From: Argyresthia goedartella
Lineage: Eukaryota; Arthropoda; Insecta; Lepidoptera; Argyresthiidae
NCBI GenBank assembly: GCA_949825045.1
Contig: OX463827.1
Location: 6,284,501 to 6,348,500, forward strand
Direction: 5' to 3'
Length of the DNA: 64,000 nucleotides
A program made the translations under genes and the position numbers. The notes beneath the pieces are model-generated. The model worked only from the letters and a program-made list of their open reading frames with translations. It was not told the DNA's origin and did not search any database. Of the stretch, positions 45,501-50,272 are shown in pieces. How positions within the stretch are numbered: position 1 is the first letter of the stretch; each line of letters begins with the position of its first letter.

Positions 45501-48500
45501 GGGACTCGAACCCGGGACCCTTGGCTTCGTAGGCAGGGTCACTGCCGACTCGGCCATTCGGGTCGTACATTACTGACCAACCATAATAAAGTTACCATAT
45601 CGCAACCTGTCGGCTACCTGTGCTCTTCATCATCAGTTCCACTTCACAAAATGATGCTTCCCGAGAGTAAATGCACGAGTTCCTATGAAAATTACAAAAA
45701 TGGCTATAGGTATGCCTATAATATTTGAAGAGTTCCCTCGATTTCTCCAGGATCCCATCATCAGATCCTGACCTGATGAATGAATCGGAAGGTAAACCCT
45801 TTCAAATGAAATATAATTTTTCAAACAGGTCCGTGTCATGTCCGTGTCCGGTTATATTTATCCGTGTGAGAAATTGATGAATTCATAAAAAAGGGGGATG
45901 AAGTGTAGACTTATTTTTATTAAACCTAATTTCTCGGAAATAGATTTATGTACGGTACGTAAGTTACTTTCGATTTTTTCTCCCTCAATGAGGGTTTTCG
46001 ATACTTTTTCTGCCACCAGGCGGCGCCTCGTAGGGCGTCAGGTCTAAACAGCTGTGAGATAGTACAAAGTCAGAAAACCCTCGAGGGTTTTCGATACTTT
46101 TTCTGCCACCAGGCGGCGCCTCGTAGGCGTCAGGTCTAAACAGCTGTCAGATAGTACAAAGTCAGAAAGCCCTCATTTGGTTTGGAGGCCTTCATTTCAA
46201 TAATTTATGAGATAACGTTGAAAAGTGGTTGGAAATTATATTTCCAAAAATGGAGCAATAGCCCCGCATGTTTTAAAAAAGTTTTTACACAAAAAACGCC
46301 TTTGCCTTTTGTATTAAATGCAGTCAAAAATAGCCCAGTCAGCTTTTTTAAGCAAGCAGAGGAAATTTTCTAGCACTTCAAAGGTCTATAAAAACTAATT
46401 CACAGATGCCTAGAACATGTTTTATTAGATTATTTATTATTTTTATATTATTAATTATTTAAAAATAAACTATTATTGTTCAAAATCGCATTTATTATTA
46501 ACAGTAATATTCTGGATTTTTTCATAACAATAGCAGTTTATGTGACTGATACATAATGGAGGGCATTAAAACTCGAGCGTGGGTTTATGACACGAGCCGA
46601 AGGCGAGTTTCATATTGCTCTGCATTTGTTTAGCTTGTTCAGTAGTACCACGTAGTACCAACTTCACAGACAATCTAGGGGCGGCACGCAGGCGGGCGTA
46701 GGCGTTCGGAATTTGAATGTCATAATTTGTCGAAAATTGATGCATTATGATCATAACGTATCAATATTCAGATAAGAAATGAGTTTTTAGCAAGTAGTAT
46801 AACATTATGCTGGTCGTAATGTGCGGTTTTTGGACGCAGTAAAGAGGGTTTATGATAAGTGATAAACAATAAAACATCGATAACAACGAAACGGAAATAC
46901 TTAGGCTGACACAAGTTTGACCTAAATGATTTTAAATAGTCTGTTTGTACTATCTTCGTGTTAAGGGTTTGCCTCGATATACCATCTCTCAACAAATCTT
47001 TTGCTTTGAATACGTCAAATACATATTTATTTAGACTTAAGCGAAAAGCTGATATAAATTTTGACTCACCTCACAACCAAAGGGTGTAGAATGTACTTCT
47101 AGTGACGACCCCCTTCCAGGCGGAGGGCGAACTATGTCGAATAGCTCCGACAGAGGGCGCAACGGTTTTTGACCTGAAAACCCAAAAAATATGTTAAATG
47201 TATAAAATAACTGCGTCACGTTTCTCAGACGGGGTGGCAGAGGCAGATCTGCTTGCCCTAATAAGAATAATATATGTTATTCTAATAACCCTTATCTATT
47301 CAATGATTCTGCCTGTGAATTCAACCATATTACACCTATTTTCTAATAAACTTCTAATGCTTGACAGAGGGGCAGCCGCACGCACGCCGACTCCAAAGAG
47401 TATATAATTTACTACGTAAGGCCAACTCTTTGATAAAATAAAATTGAACGTCAGGACTCATCGTCAACACGTCAAAATCAATTCAGAAAATGGATCCCAA
47501 ATGCGTTGGTGTTCCAAAAAAATGTCCCCCAGCTCCAGAGTGCATACCAAAGGGAAAATATTACTCGTACTACGACACACCTGATGGATGCGACATAGAT
47601 AAAAAGGTTTGAACATACAGGCACCTTACCCCTCCCCTGGCTGGACCCCCTCTGCTGGAATCACAAGACTGATTTCACACTAAATTCGTATTTCCGCTAA
47701 TATTCTTATCATTAAATGTTGTTTTAATCTGCATCCGCTTCGATATGCTCCGTTTAGCTTTTTGTAAACTCCAACCTAACCTATCCTTATTAATATGTTT
47801 CCCAATTCGCTGGGTCCACACCGAACGATCCATTTTGGATCAGCAATCCGGTTGTCCGTGATCCCAGATCATGGAACATACTAATCTGATCCAGCTGCAA
47901 ATTCTTGCGATCCTGTCGCGCTTATCCACTGATGCATACAGATCCGACCAGTCAGACTCTGTCTCGCTATGGTGTCACAGGTTCGCTACTAATGTAAGCC
48001 AAGAATCTGCTCTCACACCTCTAAAGTGTTGTGTAATTGGTATAATTTTGGTCCAATCGGCATTGCTGCTCCCTATAGAGGGGTATTACGTAAACGAATA
48101 AACTGCATATTTTCTATAATTCGCGATTTTTTTATGGCGCGATCAGCACAGCTGTCAAAAATGTAAACAAAACAATTTTCATAGTTATTCTTATAAACAT
48201 AGTTGGAAATCAAGTCCAAAGATATGTCGTTTGCAAGGCTGGACTATGTATCAGACGATATTACTTAGTGCAAAGTTCAGGTCCTTTAAAACGAGAGAAG
48301 GATGTCACTTAAATTTTCAAAGCTTGTCTGAATTTTGTGAGTCATTTTAGGGTACAGTGGCTAGAGTAGAGAAACCCCTACAATATCCCAAAAACCCTGA
48401 AAAATTACCTATATTTTTGCTTCAGATATTATTATTTTTGGATAAATACAGTTTAAACATACATATTCACATATAACTTGTCCTGATGCATACATCACGC

Positions 48501-50272
48501 AACCAGTGGTTGGGGCACAGAATACATAATATGGTTGGGGTAGGGTTCACGAGTTATATGAACCAATCGTTGCGCTTGGCGAGCGCTCGCCACGACGCGA
48601 GTGATTCAAAAATAGAGCTCCATTCTATGACACAAACTCCAGAGACAGCACTGTTGAGTCACTCGACACTCTCCTGACGCAGGCTTTCAAAGAGTCGTCT
48701 CCCGCTCGGTTTCTTAGAACCAGGCTATTTACAGTAACAGAGTCAAAACATACAAGAGTCCACACCGCGCGCGACAAACGACGGAGGCACCTTTGAGCAC
48801 GCACGAAAAACCCAAAACTAGTAAATCTCTCAAGTTAAAGGGCACGCACTCCAACCAAACCGCTTGGATCGCGCGCCACACGTCCACACCAGCGCATTGG
48901 ATCGTTTGATGGGTCCACACGAAACGATCCAATTGAAATGTAGCTACAATAACCTTCTTTAGCTTAATTCGGCTTTTCATTACTTACAGTCGCATGTGTG
49001 TGTATGTACTTATGTACATTCTAACCTAACCTGACCTACAATTTTTCGCACTAAATCCGTGTTTTTCAAAACTATCTTATTAAAAAAACCGTGTCTCCGG
49101 CAATAGAAAAACATCGATAGAAGTATGGCTCAATCTTGCTCGTATCCGATTAAAGGCCCGCGCCCCTCGGAGGGGACATTCATCGGCTACATTTAAATAT
49201 TTATCTACACACGTATCATAAACCCTCTTTACTGCGTTCAAAAACCGCACGTTACGATCAGCATTATGTTAAACTACTTGGTAAAAACTCGTTTCGTATC
49301 TGGAAAACTACACATTTTCTACATATAATGACATTCAAATTTCGAACGCCGACGCCCACCCGCGTGCCGTCCCTAGCTTGTCTGTGAAGTTGGTACTGAC
49401 ATTCAAATTTCGAACGCCGACGCCCGTCTACGTGAAGTTGGTACTAAAGAACAAGCTAAACAATTGCAGAACCACAATGCCGGTCAAACATGCGGTTCCT
49501 GAACACATCAAAGAGAGCTTATGATATGTGTGTAGATAAACTAGTGTATGTAACTGTACATAATTAGACATTAAAACTCTCGAGTGATATTATTATTAAA
49601 CTCGCCTTCGGCTCGTTTCATAAACCCACTCTCGAGTTTTAATGCCCTCCATTATGTAGCAGTCACATAAACTACTATTATGTCTTTGGGGATCCTGATG
49701 TCCAGGAGTCTAATGCCCGATTTCACCAACAGTTAAAAGACACTTAGCTCTTTTTATTAGCTGTCTAGCGATTGTTTCGGTGACCGGACTCTTATATTTA
49801 GGGGTTCCCCAAGGAGCCTAGATGACCCTTACACTTAGGGCAAATCGAAACAACCGCTAGGTGGCCCCTGAAAGAAATAAAGTGTCCCCTAAAAGATAGG
49901 GATCGTTGGTGAAATGCCATAAGAGAACTCACCAGGGCACTAGGGTTCCCTGGGTCACGTCAGGGAATGATATTGATGACGATAACAATGGAGACGAATA
50001 TAATTGAAGATTATTATAACTAAGCCCTGTGGGCTACTAGTTATAACAATCTTAGTAGTAGAGTAGACCTCGCTAACAGGGGGGGACTGGACCATTTTTT
50101 AGGTAAGTATTTTAGATTCAAGCAAAATCAAGTAGTAAAGTAGCCGCACCAATAACTTTGTACGAAAATAATTAAAGTCTATTTCACTCACTCTCATGGT
50201 CTGTATAGATCCTCTTTACTAATCCCTCTCCTAATTCGAGGAGTCCAAACTTGGTATGTTTTGAAAATATTT
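24455..50272 (-). CDS. TYSND1: TYSND1-like peroxisomal leader peptide-processing protease (eight or nine exons)
   Basis: TYSND1 is a trypsin-fold serine protease of the peroxisomal matrix that trims the leader of PTS2 cargo and cuts some PTS1 enzymes. Exons on the minus strand are 47173-47070, 43436-43309, 42339-42179, 35259-35153, 34947-34779, 31208-31067, 28614-28442 and 24540-24455, with a likely upstream exon 50272-50192. Every junction keeps phase. The order of motifs follows the family: STPFGCE, VFLNAVTRGS, LLLTDA, EGGPIF, GEWVGLTLAAP, then the catalytic half with TAAHVV (His), YDIALL (Asp) and QSGFSGGA (Ser). The protein ends in SKI, a PTS1-like tripeptide. About 355 residues are covered by the eight sure exons; the family is near 550, so the N terminus lies further right or was missed. 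Confidence 0.85.
24541..25710. other. TYSND1-like last intron, left part
   Basis: AT-rich. Positions 24826-24930 carry a dispersed repeat with AAGGGTAAAGGGG and CCCCTTTACCCTT as inverted arms, also found inverted at 52840-52915 and degraded at 31945-32030. Positions 25240-25290 hold three copies of a short GCACATATCGAACAGG unit. Confidence 0.55.
25711..26427. repeat. 102-bp minisatellite, seven copies
   Basis: Units start TTTGTCTAAATGAAGTT at 25711, 25813, 25915, 26017, 26119, 26221 and 26323. They are nearly identical; the main variation is TTTGCC versus TATCC after GAAGT, and the last unit has one change. It lies in the last intron of the TYSND1-like gene. There are no unique spacers, so it is a tandem repeat. 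Confidence 0.95.
26877..27281 (-). mobile_element. TIR element family M, copy 1 (reverse), with accessory hairpin arm
   Basis: The core 26961-27281 is bounded by inverted repeats of about 65 bp: TTTATCTACACACATATCAT at one end, and its relative with CTCTTTACTGCGT and AACCGCAC, here in imperfect form, at the other. The accessory part 26877-26960 has the GTGACTGCTACATAATGGAG end. On the minus strand a 63-codon frame is open from 27168 to 26977 (QISNADARLRAAPSL). No transposase is present, so it is a non-autonomous element. Confidence 0.8.
27282..27920. other. Intron sequence, nothing recognised
   Basis: AT-rich intronic sequence of the TYSND1-like gene without exon, element end or RNA gene that I can support. 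Confidence 0.4.
27921..28139 (-). CDS. Possible small membrane protein, 72 residues
   Basis: An open frame from ATG at 28139 to TAA at 27921 inside the TYSND1-like last intron, same strand. It has a central hydrophobic helix (MIRFAAAVGSMTVIAMLTCI) and a charged C-terminal tail with an A-rich run near its end. An acceptor-like TTGCAG precedes the ATG by about 12 bases. I do not recognise the family. It may be a chance frame. Confidence 0.3.
   Translation of the reverse strand: MVAVADHGHGYRPLPWMPCMIRFAAAVGSMTVIAMLTCIKLKLYLLNKYILHSKAENEAQALIEKKNTQSER
28158..28292. repeat. Foldback element with about 38-bp arms
   Basis: Arms contain AAACAACTGTCATTTTCTAG and CTAGAAAATGACAGTTGTTT, bounded by GAGGCC and GGCCTC, with a loop of about 40 bases. 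It is a short MITE or a hairpin-forming sequence in the intron. Confidence 0.75.
28442..28614 (-). CDS. TYSND1: TYSND1-like exon starting in the catalytic serine
   Basis: 173 nt, acceptor CCGAGCAG, donor GTGAGC. The joined codon AG|C gives SGG, followed by AIYRLCGEQ, EVVGIIVCNAK, YPYINMAIPAQAF, which matches the C-terminal beta-barrel of the protease. The catalytic Ser codon is thus split by an intron of 2.45 kb. Confidence 0.9.
28615..29421. other. Intron of the TYSND1-like gene, nothing recognised
   Basis: AT-rich intronic sequence with a low-complexity AATTAAATT stretch near 29295-29330. No exon or element end seen. Confidence 0.4.
29422..30023 (+). mobile_element. TIR element family M, copy 2, with a 230-bp insertion
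   Basis: The core 29422-29746 carries both TIRs and an open 63-codon frame (29542-29730). After GTGTATGTG the accessory part is interrupted from about 29757 to 29985 by unrelated sequence (CAGCACCGCTCAGGGCAG). It then resumes with TGTAACTGTACATAATTA and GCAGTCACATAAACTACTAT. Confidence 0.75.
30024..31066. other. Intron sequence
   Basis: TYSND1-like intron. A GGTTAGG/GTTGGGTT-rich stretch lies at 30600-30640. An open minus-strand frame at 31000-30707 is probably fortuitous. Nothing else was recognised. Confidence 0.4.
31067..31208 (-). CDS. TYSND1: TYSND1-like exon ending in the serine-loop codon
   Basis: 142 nt, acceptor ATTTCAG, donor GTGAGT. Encodes GEPVLAAGYPYFNENN, TITNGHVNNV and MIQTSCCVQSGF. 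The TxGxVxxV and TxCxVxxG pattern is the TYSND1/DEG15 catalytic core. The exon ends AG|, the first two bases of the catalytic Ser codon. Confidence 0.9.
31209..32929. other. Intron of the TYSND1-like gene
   Basis: Long AT-rich intronic stretch. 31945-32030 holds a degraded copy of the 24.8-kb dispersed repeat. 32695-32830 is a GC-rich island of ACGACCCGG-type units without a recognised domain. Confidence 0.45.
32930..33530 (+). pseudogene. LINE RT fragment (TTTGGAA-tailed family), plus strand
   Basis: Degenerate RT with MGVPQGSILGPFLFLVYIND (about 33035-33095, frame broken by TAG), FADDTSLIF and the C-terminal ITIDLRQWGPHIEAL and SSAAYAVRKI. It resembles copies A/B at the protein level but is a different family, shared with fragments at 39.7 and 59.5 kb. 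It is truncated at both ends. Confidence 0.8.
33560..33806 (-). pseudogene. LINE ORF2 C-terminal fragment, opposite strand
   Basis: The minus strand reads QFPKNRDIHTYNTRSKNKLL and following residues. These are homologous to the region after the RT (FQKYSDIHNFNTRNKDKLV in copy B). It directly follows the plus-strand RT fragment but in the opposite orientation, so the element was rearranged by inversion. Confidence 0.65.
33916..34017. repeat. 35-bp tandem repeat, three copies
   Basis: Units GTTACTCCCAGTTCTTCACT then AAAGTTATATTTTTT start at 33916, 33951 and 33986. Identical by eye. Confidence 0.9.
34029..34477 (+). mobile_element. TIR element family M, copy 3
   Basis: Core 34029-34343 with both TIRs. 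The accessory part to about 34477 contains the GAAACTCGCCTTCGGCTC hairpin and ends GCAGTCACATAAACTACTAT. The forward frame is lost here, but the reverse-strand frame stays open across the core (ACLTGIVALIITLQLFSL). Confidence 0.8.
34478..34778. other. Intron of the TYSND1-like gene, nothing recognised
   Basis: AT-rich intronic sequence between MITE copy 3 and the catalytic-Asp exon. Confidence 0.4.
34779..34947 (-). CDS. TYSND1: TYSND1-like exon with catalytic aspartate
   Basis: 169 nt, acceptor CCCCCAG, donor GTAATT. Encodes HATVKVSVYCLGVKEMA and KAYDIALLYS, in which the Asp of YDIALL is the expected triad residue. Confidence 0.87.
35153..35259 (-). CDS. TYSND1: TYSND1-like exon with catalytic histidine
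   Basis: 107 nt, acceptor CTCCACAG, donor GTACGT. Encodes RVDSTTVLVRCGAAWGAGVY, LGGGYVATAAHVVAN. The AAHVV motif carries the triad His. GC-rich like the preceding exon. The phase fits both neighbours. Confidence 0.87.
35365..35863 (-). pseudogene. LINE fragment, 3' part (split by pogo-like element)
   Basis: Minus strand: end of ORF2 (FRLAKVSNSFRVSALLYYNK, KKGYYNVQDY, then stop) and the 3' UTR down to the AATAAAGAA end at about 35368. It continues upstream at 39532-39835 after removal of the pogo-like insertion and one TA. It is the same family as 42545-42712 and 59440-60222. Confidence 0.8.
35923..36840 (+). mobile_element. hAT-type remnant inside the pogo-like element
   Basis: Starts with CAGTGTCTCCAACCA, a hAT-like terminus. 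It has many CTACCGTAATTT-type motifs near both ends. The right terminus and 8-bp TSD were not found. It contains a reduced hAT transposase gene. Confidence 0.6.
36323..36734 (+). pseudogene. hAT transposase, N terminus joined to C-terminal dimerisation region
   Basis: ATG at 36323 opens SESETSDESDAGPSSCKR. After only about 50 codons it reaches the hAT C-terminal dimerisation motif (MSLPHSNADCERIFSHI). The catalytic core is missing, so this is an internally deleted copy. A frame change occurs in the A run near 36575, after which the tail (TQQLIKRTAKNCVDF) continues to about 36734. Confidence 0.8.
37470..38387 (+). pseudogene. pogo/Tigger-like transposase, N-terminal part
   Basis: Starts at ATG 37470 or, better, ATG 37503 (MSTRKIHQYPAENL). 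It has a Psq/CENP-B type helix-turn-helix (IRRASTTFGVPRGTIQDRL), a second DNA-binding region (KKWLKAFFKRHPTLTLREPE) and the start of a DDE_1 domain with the first catalytic Asp in NGDETRF. It then runs through PCVVFPFVRPNK to DYMADGLAKWVEA. Right after that the sequence jumps to the C-terminal region, losing the second and third catalytic acidic residues (usual DGHxSH segment). It cannot be an active transposase. Confidence 0.85.
38345..38949 (+). pseudogene. pogo/Tigger-like transposase, C-terminal tail
   Basis: After the deletion the frame continues with FGPDTEVLTYEIGTTES, then a Lys/Glu-rich coiled coil (KELEKEKKKAEIEESKIKRL) and a nuclear-localisation-like KKKKISKPK, ending EFLEEENE. Removing the missing catalytic section also shifted the frame relative to 37470-38387. 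Confidence 0.75.
39532..39835 (-). pseudogene. LINE fragment, 5' part (split by pogo-like element)
   Basis: Minus strand: LQWGPHIDKLASKLSSAAFA, FRQNSDVATSRLVYFSYFHS and LLWG, then QKRAIQAIYNLKRTDS, running into the pogo-like insertion at 39531. It is truncated upstream near 39835. Confidence 0.82.
40049..41930 (-). mobile_element. Helitron, internally deleted
   Basis: On the minus strand it begins TCTAAAAGAGAAGGCC (41930) after a host A. It ends with a GC hairpin (GCGGGCGAAACCGC) and CTAG (40052-40049) followed by a host T, as expected for A/T target insertion without TSD. The 3' half keeps a helicase remnant. The 5' half (41100-41900) is composed of repeated TTTGTATGAAAGT and GGGGGTAAAAT-like units. 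The Rep domain is absent. Confidence 0.8.
40230..40720 (-). pseudogene. Helitron Pif1-like helicase, C-terminal remnant
   Basis: Successive minus-strand frames give STHLVYRLT, VGAPVVLFRNLNPPKLCNGT, VFIGCARGQSVYIPRIPL, a degraded AMTINK motif and SLKTAGIDL, GQFYVACSRV. These are the last conserved motifs of the Helitron SF1 helicase. Several frameshifts and stops are present. Confidence 0.85.
41931..42029. other. Short spacer between Helitron and TYSND1-like pseudo-exon
   Basis: Ordinary intronic sequence; TA-rich left side, donor-like GTGAGT at the pseudo-exon border. Confidence 0.35.
42030..42147 (-). pseudogene. Decayed tandem copy of the TYSND1-like exon
   Basis: The minus strand repeats the last two thirds of the 42179-42339 exon plus its donor: GEWIAALSLAAPLVSVLAPK, then a one-base loss that shifts the frame. 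It lacks the exon start and acceptor; the upstream border reads AAGTAAGTGGCGCGGGG. It is a partial tandem duplication inside the intron and is probably not spliced. Confidence 0.8.
42179..42339 (-). CDS. TYSND1: TYSND1-like exon with GEWVGLTLAAP
   Basis: 161 nt, acceptor GTCCCAG, donor GTGAGT. Encodes KELVGLVVCSVSWWRGEWVG, then LTLAAPLVSVLAAKL, the end of the first trypsin-like half and the linker. It is unusually GC-rich. A decayed partial copy lies immediately downstream at 42030-42147. Confidence 0.85.
42545..42712 (+). repeat. LINE 3' UTR fragment (TTTGAAATTTGAA tail)
   Basis: Matches the 3' UTR at 60050-60215 and the complement of 35370-35540. Shared strings are GTGGGAGTTTCTACGCC and AATGTAGAGAAGTGGCAAAA. 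It is a severely 5'-truncated insertion in the TYSND1-like intron. Confidence 0.85.
42811..42877. repeat. Two overlapping perfect hairpins
   Basis: CCTCATTACAC (42811-42821) pairs with GTGTAATGAGG (42831-42841). Overlapping by three bases, AGGCAAACTTTCAGTTAGT (42839-42857) pairs with its perfect 19-base complement (42859-42877) around a single central G. The function is unknown. Confidence 0.9.
43309..43436 (-). CDS. TYSND1: TYSND1-like exon with VFLNAVTRGS and LLLTDA
   Basis: 128 nt, acceptor TTCCGCAG, donor GTGAGT. Encodes VFLNAVTRGSVCGVVG, SLLLTDA and GSEGGPIF, matching the non-catalytic N-terminal trypsin-like half, where an EGG motif replaces a normal catalytic serine motif. The codon AA|G is shared with the next exon. 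Confidence 0.85.
43437..44000. other. Intron of the TYSND1-like gene
   Basis: No exon or element seen on either strand apart from antisense open frames. Confidence 0.4.
44091..45405 (-). mobile_element. mariner-type DNA transposon, DD37D (maT-like)
   Basis: The element 44093-45403 (1,311 bp) is flanked by TA on both sides (44091-44092, 45404-45405). The TIRs are CATAGTCAGGTCATAAGTTC and, at the other end, its near-complement with CACAGTCAGG. It encodes one transposase gene on the minus strand. It is inserted in a SINE, giving a clean interrupted/uninterrupted pair with 59059-59297. Confidence 0.93.
44200..45293 (-). pseudogene. DD37D mariner transposase with one frameshift and one nonsense codon
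   Basis: The N-terminal frame (45293-44886, from MQWTLKEDR near 45260) holds a homeodomain-like helix-turn-helix pair (DRVAVIALHRCGYAPIQIF; GLSRTTVKRVL). A frameshift near 44925 separates it from the catalytic frame (44886-44389). Catalytic residues are Asp in FSDEKIF, Asp in QQDSAPAH and Asp in SPDLSPLDY. Counting 37 residues between the last two gives DD37D, as in the maT family. A stop just after DYKIW interrupts the normal C terminus, which continues in frame (HLEEKACSKPHPDLESLK) to about 44232. Confidence 0.9.
45563..47069. other. Intron with a 93-bp duplication and MITE remnant
   Basis: TYSND1-like intron. Positions 45990-46174 are two copies of a 93-bp unit starting GAGGGTTTTCGATACTTTTT. 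A truncated MITE lies at 46533-46866. Nothing else was recognised. Confidence 0.55.
46533..46866 (-). mobile_element. TIR element family M, copy 4 (reverse, truncated)
   Basis: The accessory hairpin part (46533-46612) is joined to the middle of the core. The TIR with CACATCAAAGAGAG is deleted, while the other TIR end (46790-46866, GACGCAGTAAAGAGGGTTTA) is kept. The forward frame is partly open on the minus strand. Confidence 0.75.
47070..47173 (-). CDS. TYSND1: TYSND1-like exon with STPFGCE
   Basis: 104 nt, acceptor TTTTCAG, donor GTGAGT. Encodes QKPLRPLSELFDIVRPPPGR and LEVHSTPFGCE. The STPFG motif is the strand before the conserved FLN segment of TYSND1 proteins. Confidence 0.82.
47490..47606 (+). 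CDS. NDUFA11: NDUFA11-like exon 1
   Basis: MDPKCVGVPKKCPPAPECIP, then KGKYYSYYDTPDGCDIDKK. Several CP dipeptides precede the conserved DTPDG motif. The acceptor-like TTCAG just before the ATG suggests a further 5' UTR exon may exist. Confidence 0.68.

Larger units (their letters stand above)
44001..45562 (-). repeat. tRNA-derived SINE, split by a mariner element
   Basis: The two halves 44001-44092 and 45404-45562 together match the intact copy at 59059-59297. The head, on the minus strand at the high-coordinate end, has a tRNA-like B box (GGGTTCGAGTCCCGG) and an A-box-like region. The other end begins CCAAGGTAT. Confidence 0.85.

Noticed and set aside
45488..45562. tRNA gene on the minus strand
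   Set aside because: The same sequence with the same flanks recurs at 59222-59297 as part of a SINE body with an ATT tail.
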